Assembly: GCA_902780385.1 (NCBI GenBank)
Contig: CACZFF010000021.1
Location: 1-56,284 of the forward strand
Origin: an uncultured Lachnospiraceae bacterium
Lineage (GTDB): Bacteria > Bacillota > Clostridia > Lachnospirales > Lachnospiraceae
Direction of reading: 5' to 3'
DNA: 56,284 nucleotides
Positions within the stretch are counted from its first letter, which is position 1, and each line of letters opens with the position of its first letter. A program made the translations under genes and the position numbers. Of the stretch, positions 43,548 through 52,110 are shown one piece after another. The notes under the pieces were generated by a model. It worked only from the letters and a program-made list of their open reading frames with translations. It searched no databases and was not told the DNA's origin.

Positions 43548-43652
43548 CTGTCCCTTGCGTTGAAAACCATACGTACATAGTGTCAAATCAGGCATGTTAT
43601 AGCAGCAATATGGAACAAAGGGGCATCGCTCGGGACAGCATTCTGCTTTTAA

Positions 43653-43682
43653 CTATTATCCTTTGCGCTATTATCCTTTGCG
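43653..43682. repeat. 15-bp exact tandem duplication at the fixX end
   Basis: CTATTATCCTTTGCG occurs twice in direct succession. It duplicates the final codons and stop region of the fixX C-terminal frame. Confidence 0.9.
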
Positions 43683-43936
43683 GAAAGCTACACCCATACC
43701 GCCCATGGGGTGGTCCCAGGACTCAACAATACGTCCGTGTGTGAGGACGCGGCAGGTGCCGCATTCCAGACATCCTTCACGTCCTCCCGCTGGCTGTAGA
43801 GTTTTGCGGGACAGGCCATGATCACTCTCTCGACCAGCTTCTGGTCGTCGCAGGTATCTTTTACATGGATATGCGCATAGCTGCTGTCAACGTTAAACCG
43901 GTTATGTCCAAGCTTATCTTCAATTGTCATTGCCAT
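43671..43936 (-). pseudogene. fixX: Ferredoxin-like FixX, frameshifted
   Basis: FixX carries iron-sulfur electrons between FixC and its partners. The open frame begins MAMTIEDKLGHNRFNVDSS with normal FixX sequence as far as ACPAKLYSQREDVK. One base is then missing near 43777: the next frame reads GCLECGTCRVL and GGMGVAFRKG, which supplies the remaining cysteines and C-terminus. The ATG overlaps the fixC stop codon (TAATG), so coupling is intact. As sequenced, the product lacks its C-terminal cluster ligands. This is either a mutation or a sequencing error. Confidence 0.85.
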
Positions 43937-45228
43937 TACAGTGCACCCATCGCCTTTCTGACATCCCCGAAGAGTTTGAAGATGCCGACCTTCTTCACTG
44001 CGCCCATAGCTGTCTTGAAGAACTTCTCCTTCTCCTCGCCGTCTACCAGCCACAGCCCCTTCATGATCTCTTCCATCATGCCGGGATACTGTTCAAAGAT
44101 GCGGTGATTGTCAATAAATGCAGGCATCTTGCGGTAGTGCTTCATGTCCTTTACGATAAAGCTGTCATTGAGTTTCTTCTCGTACAGGGAGAGAGAAGCT
44201 TTGCTGTAGTCACCTTTCTCCTTGGCGGCAATAATGGTCTCTGCCGCAAGACGAGCGGATTCCGCGCACAGATCCATGCCGCGGATAGTAAATCCAAGGT
44301 TCATGACCAGAGCCGCCGCATCACCGGCGACGATCACACCGTCGCCGTACAGCTGAGGAATCATATCATAACCGCCCTCTGTGACCAGATGTGCGGAATA
44401 TTCCACCAGTTCGCCGCCCGTCAGATAATCTCTGACAGAAGGGTGATTCTTCAGGCGCTCCACCATATCTCTGGGAGCGACACCGCCGTAGCCGATCTCT
44501 TCGATCGTCTCGACAATACCGATGGAGACACAGTCCTTGTCTGTATAGAGGAAACCACCGCCGACTGCTCCGTTTGTGACGTCACCGGCAAACAGCCATG
44601 CCAGGCCCTCTCCGTCCTTGACGCCGAAACGCTTGTTGATCTCTTCTTCACTGAACTGGATGACTTCCTTGACGCCGACCGCGACCTGTTTGGGCTCCAG
44701 CTCCTTTTTCAGTCCCAGCTGCTGGGCGAGCAGAGAGTTGACGCCGTCCGCCAGAAGTACACAGTCCGCATACATTTCTTCCTCACCGGCCAGAACACCG
44801 ATTGCTTTTCCCTTGTCATCCGTCAGGACCTTGTCCACACGGATTCCATGAATGAACATGGCACCCGCCTCCTCGGCCTTCTCTGTCAGCCAAGGATCCA
44901 GATTGCCGCGCAGAATGGAATAGCTTGCCTTCTCCGGTTTGCGCATCTCTTCATCGTCATACTCGAGGGTTGTAGCAGTTTCCTCTGCCAGGAAAGAGAT
45001 TCTCTCACGCACGATCTTTCTCTCTACGGGAGCCTCTTCGCCGAAGCCGGGGAAGATCTTCTCCATCGCATGTCCGTACATGCGTCCGCCGGTCACGGCC
45101 TTCTGTCCCGCTTCCTCGGCGCGCTCAACAACAAGTACTTCCATCTCTGCCTGCGCCAGAAGGTAAGCAGCTACACATCCCGTAATGCCTCCGCCTACGA
45201 TTATGACATCAAATTTTTCTTCTGCCAT
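43936..45228 (-). CDS. fixC: FixC-type FAD-dependent quinone oxidoreductase
   Basis: A 430-residue flavoprotein that transfers electrons from ETF or FixAB to the quinone pool. The N-terminal FAD motif is IIVGGGITGCVAAYLL, the middle contains ADGVNSLLA, and the C-terminal GDAAALVMNLGFTIRGMD motif is typical of FixC/ETF-QO proteins. The next gene, fixX, overlaps its stop. AGGGGG precedes the ATG. No fixAB is adjacent, so etfBA at 14-16 kb may be the donor. A long antisense open frame is only a shadow. Confidence 0.94.
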   Translation of the reverse strand: MAEEKFDVIIVGGGITGCVAAYLLAQAEMEVLVVERAEEAGQKAVTGGRMYGHAMEKIFPGFGEEAPVERKIVRERISFLAEETATTLEYDDEEMRKPEKASYSILRGNLDPWLTEKAEEAGAMFIHGIRVDKVLTDDKGKAIGVLAGEEEMYADCVLLADGVNSLLAQQLGLKKELEPKQVAVGVKEVIQFSEEEINKRFGVKDGEGLAWLFAGDVTNGAVGGGFLYTDKDCVSIGIVETIEEIGYGGVAPRDMVERLKNHPSVRDYLTGGELVEYSAHLVTEGGYDMIPQLYGDGVIVAGDAAALVMNLGFTIRGMDLCAESARLAAETIIAAKEKGDYSKASLSLYEKKLNDSFIVKDMKHYRKMPAFIDNHRIFEQYPGMMEEIMKGLWLVDGEEKEKFFKTAMGAVKKVGIFKLFGDVRKAMGAL

Positions 45229-45294
45229 ATGTTCCCCCTGTCCTTTCTCATCATCCTGTGCTGTGTTGATCAGTAACTGTATTGCATCTGTAAT

Positions 45295-45431
45295 TCAAGA
45301 CTCGCTCGTGAGTCTTGCGCGCCGGATGCGGGTTGACATGTCTTGTTTTTTCAAAGACATGTCAACATCTTCCGCACATGCAAAGCATGTGTTAACGCTT
45401 CCGTGCAGCATCCAACACACCTTCGGTGTGT
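45295..45431. repeat. Cluster of hairpins, family B copy 2
   Basis: TTCAAGACTCGCTCGTGAGT begins a family B copy. It is followed by GTTGACATGTCTT/AAGACATGTCAAC, CACATGC/GCATGTG and ACACAC/GTGTGT hairpins. They lie between fixC and tatC, and the last stem, seven bases beyond the tatC stop, may terminate the tat operon. Confidence 0.7.
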
Positions 45432-45437
45432 AGGAGC

Positions 45438-46247
45438 TCAGTTTTTTCCCAAAAATCTTGCGCAGAGCACGCTGACTTCAAACAATACCAGAAGCGGAAG
45501 AGCCAGCATGCACTGGGAGACGACATCCGGCGGTGTGAGAACCGCCGCCACAGTAAAAACTGCCAGAATTATAAATTTCCTTGCCCGGACCAACTGCTGC
45601 GCCGTCACCAGGCCCAGTCTCGAAAGCCAGACCACCAGAACCGGCAGCTCGAACATGATCCCGAAGGGAACCAGAAACGCAAACAGAAAGCTCACATATT
45701 TTCCGAGTGAAAACATGGGTGTCGCCATGTTATCCCCCATGGTGACAAAAAAGTTCACTGCAAGAAAAAAGACAAACCTGTAGGCAAACATGACTCCCAG
45801 AATAAACAGGATCAGCGCCGCAGACAGATAGACCAGCGCAGCCCTGCGTTCCCGTCTGTGCAGAGCCGGGCGCACGAACCACCAGATTGAGCCGAATACC
45901 ACCGGGCTTCCCAGCACTGTGCCCGCGATCAGGGACATCCTGGTCTGGGCACTGAAGGCCTCGGCGACCTCTGTATAAATCAGCTGTATTCCTTCTCTCT
46001 CCAACGGTTCGGTCACCCACTGTACCAATCGGCTGCTCCATAGAAAAAAGACGAGCAGAAAACCGATCAGGATGGCTGCCATACTCGCGAGCAGGAGCTT
46101 GCGCAGAGCCTGCAGATGTTCCAACAGAGGCATCGCCTCCAGAGTCTCCGTTTCTGCAGGAGCTGTCATGGCTTTCCCGGCTGTCCTTTCTGTCAGGGCG
46201 GAAGCGTCCTCTTTCCTGTCTTTTTGTTCAAGATCACGCTTTTTCAT
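45438..46247 (-). CDS. tatC: Sec-independent translocase TatC
   Basis: A 269-residue protein with six helices, the core receptor for twin-arginine signal peptides. Family residues in MPLLEHLQALRKLLL, the TEVAEAFSA loop and LTPPDVVSQ are present. An acidic/basic N-terminal extension of about 35 residues precedes the first helix. It overlaps the tatA gene by 14 bases. The exported reductase at 52.1-54.7 kb is the obvious passenger. Confidence 0.95.
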   Translation of the reverse strand: MKKRDLEQKDRKEDASALTERTAGKAMTAPAETETLEAMPLLEHLQALRKLLLASMAAILIGFLLVFFLWSSRLVQWVTEPLEREGIQLIYTEVAEAFSAQTRMSLIAGTVLGSPVVFGSIWWFVRPALHRRERRAALVYLSAALILFILGVMFAYRFVFFLAVNFFVTMGDNMATPMFSLGKYVSFLFAFLVPFGIMFELPVLVVWLSRLGLVTAQQLVRARKFIILAVFTVAAVLTPPDVVSQCMLALPLLVLFEVSVLCARFLGKN

Positions 46248-46419
46248 CGGACCTGCCGTCCTCTTCCTTCTTTGCGGCAGGATCGTCCGCGTTCACCTCT
46301 TCCTTGAACTCCCGGATACTTTTTCCCATTGCCTTTCCGATTCCTGCGATCCGGCTCGTCCCGAACAGCGCGATGGCAATGATCAGGATCAAAATCAGTT
46401 CTGTGCTTCCTACCCGCAT
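46234..46419 (-). CDS. tatA: Twin-arginine translocase subunit TatA
   Basis: A 61-residue protein with one N-terminal helix (TELILILIIAIALFG), the conserved FG hinge, and an amphipathic helix with AMGKSIREFKEEV. It forms the pore with TatC. AGGGAGG precedes the ATG. It is the first gene of the tatA-tatC unit. Confidence 0.93.
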   Translation of the reverse strand: MRVGSTELILILIIAIALFGTSRIAGIGKAMGKSIREFKEEVNADDPAAKKEEDGRSDEKA

Positions 46420-46495
46420 ATCGCTTTCCTCCCTGAATGCTGTGCAGTAAAAAACTCTACAAAGATTATACCGTCTGGGCATTTCAAAAAATATC

Positions 46496-46529
46496 AGGGG
46501 ATTCCCTCTAATTGGAGAGGGAATCCCCT
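46496..46529. terminator. Perfect 13-bp inverted repeat, terminator or operator
   Basis: AGGGGATTCCCTC and its exact complement surround eight bases. Leftward a T-run follows after five bases, so it can end the response-regulator transcript, but it also lies 77 bases upstream of tatA. The core GGGGAATCCC recurs at 54859 and 56106. Confidence 0.65.
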
Positions 46530-46632
46530 TTGAGAAACGGCAGGTATGGTGTTTTCAGACTGAAGATCTGGCTCTGTTAAGCAATCAAGCAGAAAGACAA
46601 GCAGAGTGTACAGATCAATGCTTAACAGCGCA

Positions 46633-47286
46633 TTACTGCAAAAGCTTCTTTTTGAGGGCATATTCGACCAGTTCCGCACGGGTTCGAAGGCCCAGTTTGT
46701 TCATGATCTTGGCCCGGTAGCTCTCGACGGTTTTGACGGAAATAAAGAGCTTTTCGCCGATTTCTTTGTTGCCGTAGCCGCGGGCGATGAGAGAGAGCAC
46801 CTCAAGTTCACGCTCCCGCAAAGACAGATAGCCGGACTTGCCCTCCTCGTGTCGGTTTACGAATCCGTCCACAAGATGCGGCACCATCTCCTTGCTGATA
46901 TAATCACTTCCTCCATAGACCGTGTGAACAGCCTCGATCAGTTCCTCCTCGGGAACGTTTTTCAGAAGATAACCGGAGACGCCGGTCTGCACTGTATAAA
47001 GCAGGTACTCCTTGTCGGCATGCATTGTCAGCATGATGATCTTTACTTCCGGGAAATCCGCATGGATCTTGCCTGCGGTGATCACGCCGCTCTCCCCCGG
47101 GGGCATGCTGATATCAAGCATGACAATATCGGGCTTGAGCTTTGCGACTGCATCGTAGGCCTCCTGGCTGTTTGCCGCGGTTCCGATCACTTCTATATCA
47201 GGCTGATGATTCAGCAGCATTTTTAATGCATTTCGCACAATCGTGTGATCGTCCGCAAGGACGATCCGAATCATCTTGTTCCCCAT
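46633..47286 (-). CDS. NarL/NreC-family response regulator
   Basis: A 217-residue regulator. The receiver has DDH, phosphoacceptor Asp58 in VMLDISMP, and the C-terminal LuxR helix-turn-helix is LSLRERELEVLSLIARG through GNKEIGEKLFISVKTVESY. It is the second gene after the sensor kinase by 28 bases. With the reductase and tat genes around it, it is likely to switch on this respiratory island in response to an electron acceptor. Confidence 0.94.
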   Translation of the reverse strand: MGNKMIRIVLADDHTIVRNALKMLLNHQPDIEVIGTAANSQEAYDAVAKLKPDIVMLDISMPPGESGVITAGKIHADFPEVKIIMLTMHADKEYLLYTVQTGVSGYLLKNVPEEELIEAVHTVYGGSDYISKEMVPHLVDGFVNRHEEGKSGYLSLRERELEVLSLIARGYGNKEIGEKLFISVKTVESYRAKIMNKLGLRTRAELVEYALKKKLLQ

Positions 47287-47314
47287 CAGACACCCCTTTC
47301 TTTATATTTGCGCC

Positions 47315-48454
47315 TCACGGCACTTCCACCTCAAGCAATACGCTGGTCCCCAGATCCGGTGCAGACCGCACCGTCAGAGACGCACCGATATTCCCCGCCC
47401 AGTAATACATACCGGGCAGTCCCATTCCGCCTCCGGAGATCTGCAGATTATCTGCATCAAATCCCTTTCCGCTGTCCCGGATTTCCAGACGGAGCATATT
47501 TCCGTCCAGATACAGCCGGGCTAAGACCAGTTCCGTTCCGGCATATTTACAGGCATTTGCCGTCGCCTCCTGTCCGATCCGGTAAACCACCGTCTCGATG
47601 TCCGACCCGAATCGCCTGTCTCCTATATTTTCCTGAAAGTCCACCGTGATCTGATAACTGGCTTCCATAAAACGAAAATGCCTTAGAAAGGCAGCCTTCA
47701 GCCCAAGAGTCTCCACGATCTCCGGCTTTACGCTGACCAGTATTTCCCGCAGTTCCTTCTGAATATGGCTCAATGAAGTATCCGCCAGCTGCAGTCCCTC
47801 CCGGATTTCTTCCATAACATCTGTGTATTTGAGTGTGCGCAGCTGCATCTGAACCCCGAGAAGATCCTGGATCACACTGTCGTGCAGATCCTGCGCAATA
47901 CGGGATCTCTCCTCCCGAAGCGCCGCCCGCAGCGGCACATCGACCAGCTCATAGATCGGCAGTTCACGGTACTCCTGCCGCCAGACTTCCTCCAGTGCAG
48001 CCTCATAAGACTCCGGAATGATCCGGCGCCCGAATATCCCTTCCGAAAGGATCTGCTGCAGCTGCTCATAGCGCTCCCTGGTGACCGAATCATTCTCCCG
48101 CATGCCCAGCATCAATACCGCGTCCACTTCCTGGTCCTTCCAGAGAGGGAAAGCGGCAAAGCTCTGAATATCCTCTGCCAGGAGTATGGGCGTGTGCACC
48201 CTCTCACTCTCACTGTATTGGAGCAGGGCATTCTGTACAACCATGGTCTTCCTGCGCAGAAAGACGCCTCCCGCGATTCCCTTGCCCGGTTCCAGGACAA
48301 TTTTCAGGTAATTCCGGTTCCGGTTTCCGGAAGCCTCCCGCCATGTCAGAAGTGTCCTCCTGCCCCGAATCGCACAGGCAAGTCCGGCAAAATCAAATCC
48401 GCACTGCCGCCGCAGCGTACGGAGCTGCACCGACCATTCATATTCTTTTCTCAT
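47315..48454 (-). CDS. Cytosolic GAF-containing histidine kinase
   Basis: A 379-residue NreB/NarX-like kinase without membrane helices. The first 150 residues resemble a GAF domain, and the DHp helix is RIAQDLHDSVIQDLLG (His191). The ATPase domain has YRIGQEATANACKYA and DSGKGFD. It lacks the cysteine cluster of NreB, so the signal is unlikely to be an oxygen-labile cluster of that type. It is divergent from the ferredoxin gene. Confidence 0.92.
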   Translation of the reverse strand: MRKEYEWSVQLRTLRRQCGFDFAGLACAIRGRRTLLTWREASGNRNRNYLKIVLEPGKGIAGGVFLRRKTMVVQNALLQYSESERVHTPILLAEDIQSFAAFPLWKDQEVDAVLMLGMRENDSVTRERYEQLQQILSEGIFGRRIIPESYEAALEEVWRQEYRELPIYELVDVPLRAALREERSRIAQDLHDSVIQDLLGVQMQLRTLKYTDVMEEIREGLQLADTSLSHIQKELREILVSVKPEIVETLGLKAAFLRHFRFMEASYQITVDFQENIGDRRFGSDIETVVYRIGQEATANACKYAGTELVLARLYLDGNMLRLEIRDSGKGFDADNLQISGGGMGLPGMYYWAGNIGASLTVRSAPDLGTSVLLEVEVP

Positions 48455-48600
48455 CAGACACCTCGGAAGAGAACACTGGTTATGTTATACTGTCACTGGA
48501 AATACTACAGATGATAGAATGTGGATTCAGCTGAAAAAAGATTGCAGCAAAAAGATCTGTATGCATTCCAGGGATTCTATCGGAAAAAGAAAGGAAGCCT

Positions 48601-49674
48601 ATGTCCCTGTGGAACGATTATCTTGCGCGAAAATTGATTTTTGAGAGCCACCCGACAATAGACCAGGATCGCTGCCTGAACCGGATGCAGACACGTCATC
48701 CATGCAGATCCTGCATGGATGTCTGTCCGGCGGGCGTCATTTCCATGCCCTTTGCCGGCAGCATGAAAGCGGACTGGGATTCCTGTTCAGGGTGCGGTCT
48801 GTGCGTCAGTGCATGTCCCTCACGCGCTGTTTCTCCCGCCCGCATACAGGCAGAACGGCTCTTTTCCTACGCCTCCCGTTTACAACATGATACCATCATT
48901 TCATGCAAAAGCGGGCTGTCATCAGACATTCCGACGGATTATCCGGGCGCGCTGAACTGGGAATTTCTGTGCTTTCTTGCCCTGCACGGTATCGTCACGA
49001 TCATCACCGGCGACTGCGCCGGCTGCGAAAAATCCTCCTGCCGCAAGTCCCTCGAAAAAAACCTGTCACAGGCAAAGATCTTCCTTGGAGAAGAACTCTA
49101 TTCCCAAAGAGTGATCCTGACACAGGACCCCTCTGCTGTACCGGCCCGCCGTTATACACGACGTGAGGCTTTATCCCTGCTCATGACAAAGACCGGAAGG
49201 ACTGCTTCCGCCCTTCTTCCTCTTCCGCAGGAATCTGTTCCCGACGGAACACTGTGGAGGCAGATTCTGCTCCACAAAGTAAAACAGCTCTCCAAAGACC
49301 CGGTTGAAGCCGGCCAATCCCCGTCCGGATCCGGCTTTTCCTGGATGCTCCCGCATTTTGAAAAAGGCTGCACAGCCTGCGGGATCTGCACCCGCATCTG
49401 CCCGGCGGGAGCCCTTCTTCGCGCCCCCGGTCCCGAAGGTTCCGGGCGCTATTATATGGCGCTTCTGCCGCATAAGTGCACCGGCTGCGGTCTCTGCAGC
49501 CGGGTCTGCCCGGAGCAGGCTATGGCGGCGCCGTCTCCTCTTGAGCTCAGCGAGCCGGACCGTCCGCTCCTGACTGCCATAGCGGCAAAACCCTGCATAC
49601 GATGCAAAGAGCCGGTCCCCCTGGATTCCGGCTCCGATCTGTGTGCCCGCTGCCGGGGCGAGCTGTCCATTTAA
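48601..49674 (+). CDS. Ferredoxin with four [4Fe-4S] motifs and zinc ribbon
   Basis: A 357-residue soluble protein. Clusters I and II use Cys35/38/42 with Cys25, and Cys62/65/68/72; clusters III and IV use Cys257/260/263/267 and Cys293/296/299/303. Between them is a 150-residue middle domain with GDCAGCEKSSC, and the C-terminus is a possible zinc site (C332IRC, C348ARC). It has no Tat or Sec signal and so is cytosolic. It is divergent from the regulator operon and convergent with the reductase operon. It may transfer electrons to or from the reductase system, or help mature it. Confidence 0.83.
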   Translation: MSLWNDYLARKLIFESHPTIDQDRCLNRMQTRHPCRSCMDVCPAGVISMPFAGSMKADWDSCSGCGLCVSACPSRAVSPARIQAERLFSYASRLQHDTIISCKSGLSSDIPTDYPGALNWEFLCFLALHGIVTIITGDCAGCEKSSCRKSLEKNLSQAKIFLGEELYSQRVILTQDPSAVPARRYTRREALSLLMTKTGRTASALLPLPQESVPDGTLWRQILLHKVKQLSKDPVEAGQSPSGSGFSWMLPHFEKGCTACGICTRICPAGALLRAPGPEGSGRYYMALLPHKCTGCGLCSRVCPEQAMAAPSPLELSEPDRPLLTAIAAKPCIRCKEPVPLDSGSDLCARCRGELSI

Positions 49675-49794
49675 GCGCGCCCCGGTCTTTTCGGACACGG
49701 TTTACCCATAACATCCCTTTATCATCATTCGGAAATCCCATTGAAACAGACAAGAGGATTCCCGAGTGAGATACCTTATAGATTACGCTGTTCC

Positions 49795-50109
49795 TCAGTT
49801 CGTTTTTTCCCTGAGCTCTTCCTCAGCCTTCTGAATTTCCTTCAGGACGCCGTCGAGATCCGAAGTTACGGATCCCGCGGCGTCTTTTATTATGTCTTTC
49901 CGTCCTGTGTTATCCGGGCTGAGATCCAGGTCCGGCACAGAGGGCAGATTGATTCCTCCTACTGCCTCCTCGTGCAGGTCCACAGTCAGCTTTCTGAGCT
50001 GCCGCAGGGTCCTGGCAAGAGTTCTCGCGAGCTTGACCATATCCTCCGGTCCGACCACCACATAGGCGATCACCAGGATCAGGGCCAGTTCACCGGCTCC
50101 AAGTCCCAT
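49795..50109 (-). CDS. TatA/TatB-family protein
   Basis: A 104-residue Tat subunit with an N-terminal helix (AGELALILVIAYVVVG), then PEDMVKLARTLARTLRQLRKL, closer to TatB than TatA. The remaining 60 residues are acidic and helical. It starts two bases after the NrfD gene stop. Together with tatA-tatC it gives two Tat subunits, one inside the reductase operon. Confidence 0.88.
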   Translation of the reverse strand: MGLGAGELALILVIAYVVVGPEDMVKLARTLARTLRQLRKLTVDLHEEAVGGINLPSVPDLDLSPDNTGRKDIIKDAAGSVTSDLDGVLKEIQKAEEELREKTN

Positions 50110-50111
50110 AA

Positions 50112-51326
50112 TCACTCCTCTCCGGGATTCAGGCGGAACAGAATCGCCGCCGCGGCCATCACGAATACGATCAGACCGACAGGCAGAATACCGACGATCC
50201 ACTCAACAGCGGTTGGCACGTAATTCCAGAAACGGACGAAAACGTCCTCCCCTTCCGTGAAGGTTCCGACCGCGATCGGGAAGGTCCAGAGCTTTCCTGC
50301 CACAGGCAGTGTGAGCGGAATCGAATTGAAAGCGGGAAGGAGCAGCATCATACGCTGGATGAAAATACCCGCAATAACCAGGATGCCTGCCACTGAGACC
50401 AGTTCCTTTCCGAGACCGCCGCCGACCAGGAAAAGGATCATTGCCAGCAGAGGCAGGAGGATCTCCAGCCAGAAGAGCGGTCCGTAGGTGTGGAAGATCA
50501 GATGCAGCAGATGCCGGCTCTCCTGTGTGCCGCTCCAGGCAAGCGGAACGATCTCGATAAAGGACATGACAATGTAGGCAGCGATCGATGCAGCTGCGAT
50601 GCGGGACAGAAGACGGATTCCGTCACTGTTCTCAACAAAAATCTCATGTCTGACCATCAGCACACAGAGAAGGATGGTGAAAGACAGACCGACGGCTGTC
50701 GCTTCCGCGCAGGCATTGACCGGAATCAGAGCGCTGTGCCACCACTCCCTGGTGTTCTGTGTCGCAAACATGAAGCTGGTGATGATATTGAGAAGAAAAG
50801 CCATGGGAAAGGCAATAAAGGAAAAGCGCCGGCAGTTCTCTTCGTTGGTCATCCTGTAGCCGCGGTCATGGACATGTTTTTTCGTGTCGGGAAGGAGCGT
50901 GAGCACTACCGCAACAAGGCAGACGATCACGTACAGGGTCAGAATCACCACATCCCAGAACAGGGGAGAGCCCACATTTGGGGTGATGATCATATAAAGT
51001 GCGTGGAAGGGTTCGCCCAGATCCTCAAAGATCGCGACGCCGGCCGCGACAACAGAAGCCAGAGAGCCGATGGACGCAATTTTGACAAAGGGCTTCAAAG
51101 TCTCAATGTTCCAGAGATAAGCAATGGAGAAGGCAAGGATACCGCCTGTCGCCATCGCGATGAAGAACTCAAAGCTTCCCATGTAGAGTCCCCAGGTAAA
51201 ACTGTTGCGCAGGTTAGTGACCTGCATGCCCTGAACCAGCTGATAGATCCACGCCGCAAGTCCTGCGGCGCACATAGCCGCGCCTATGACCAGGGCAGCT
51301 GTTTTTTTGGCAGATAATTTTTTCAT
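50112..51326 (-). CDS. NrfD/PsrC-family membrane subunit
   Basis: A 404-residue integral membrane protein with about nine or ten helices, typical of the NrfD/PsrC anchor that oxidises menaquinol and gives electrons to the iron-sulfur partner. It has FTWGLYMGSFEFFIAMATGG near the start and repeated helix pairs. It follows the ferredoxin subunit by 11 bases. AAGGGGG precedes the ATG. It anchors the exported reductase. Confidence 0.93.
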   Translation of the reverse strand: MKKLSAKKTAALVIGAAMCAAGLAAWIYQLVQGMQVTNLRNSFTWGLYMGSFEFFIAMATGGILAFSIAYLWNIETLKPFVKIASIGSLASVVAAGVAIFEDLGEPFHALYMIITPNVGSPLFWDVVILTLYVIVCLVAVVLTLLPDTKKHVHDRGYRMTNEENCRRFSFIAFPMAFLLNIITSFMFATQNTREWWHSALIPVNACAEATAVGLSFTILLCVLMVRHEIFVENSDGIRLLSRIAAASIAAYIVMSFIEIVPLAWSGTQESRHLLHLIFHTYGPLFWLEILLPLLAMILFLVGGGLGKELVSVAGILVIAGIFIQRMMLLLPAFNSIPLTLPVAGKLWTFPIAVGTFTEGEDVFVRFWNYVPTAVEWIVGILPVGLIVFVMAAAAILFRLNPGEE

Positions 51327-51337
51327 AGCTGTCCCCC

Positions 51338-52084
51338 TTACGGTATGATGGTGTTCGGTGTCTTATTTTCCCAGGACTGTTCCGTCCACGGACCCTCGAC
51401 ATTTTTGCTCTTGGTAGAGGAGATATAGTAGACTTTGGGCTCCGTGCCGTACTCCTCTTTGAGACGGAAGACCTGTTTGGAGCTGACCAGGCGGCTCACT
51501 TCGGAGTTGGGATCATCCAAATCGCCGAAATAACGTGCCTTTCCGGGGCAGGCGCGGACACAGGCGGGAAGAGCATCATAAGTGCCGTCCGCATTCATGC
51601 ACTCAACACAGAAAGTGCATTTTTCCACGACACCTGCCGGACGGTCCTGGGTGTAGACCAGGCGTTTGCCCTTTTCTGTGACATCAAAGGGATAGCCATA
51701 TGCATAGCCGGCCTCTTCCTTTGCCTTTTTGGGATCCTTCCAGTTGAACTGGCGCACTCCATAGGGGCATGCCGCCATACAGGTGCGGCAGCCGATGCAG
51801 CGGTCATAGTCCACCAGGATCATGCCCTCTTCATTTTTGTAAGTCGCGCCTGTGGGGCAGACTCTCTCACAGGGGGCATTGTCGCACATCTGGCAGGACA
51901 CCGGGAGATATTCGATTTTAAAGCCGTCTTTGGTGCCGACTGCAGACTGGTGATAGTCGGATCCCTGCGTGAAGACCCTGTTCCACCAGGTTCCCTGCGG
52001 CTGGGCGTGATGCATTTTGCAGATCACTGCGCAGGTCTGGCACCCGATACATTTGTCCAGATCTATAACCATACAGTAACGCAT
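51338..52084 (-). CDS. Four-cluster iron-sulfur electron-transfer subunit
   Basis: A 248-residue DmsB/PsrB-like subunit with four [4Fe-4S] sites: CIGCQTCAVIC, CQMCDNAPCERVC, CIGCRTCMAACP and CTFC...ACVRAC. It passes electrons from the NrfD anchor to the molybdenum subunit. It has no signal of its own and would be exported with the catalytic subunit. GGAGA precedes its ATG by 10 bases. Confidence 0.94.
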   Translation of the reverse strand: MRYCMVIDLDKCIGCQTCAVICKMHHAQPQGTWWNRVFTQGSDYHQSAVGTKDGFKIEYLPVSCQMCDNAPCERVCPTGATYKNEEGMILVDYDRCIGCRTCMAACPYGVRQFNWKDPKKAKEEAGYAYGYPFDVTEKGKRLVYTQDRPAGVVEKCTFCVECMNADGTYDALPACVRACPGKARYFGDLDDPNSEVSRLVSSKQVFRLKEEYGTEPKVYYISSTKSKNVEGPWTEQSWENKTPNTIIP

Positions 52085-52110
52085 TTGTATTCATTCTCCT
52101 TTCGGCTTAT

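Noticed and set aside
43671-43936. Programmed frameshifting in fixX
   Set aside because: No slippery heptamer was seen at the break, and relatives are not known to need it.
43924-45276. Antisense frame over fixC
   Set aside because: No start signal, no family features, and fully inside fixC.
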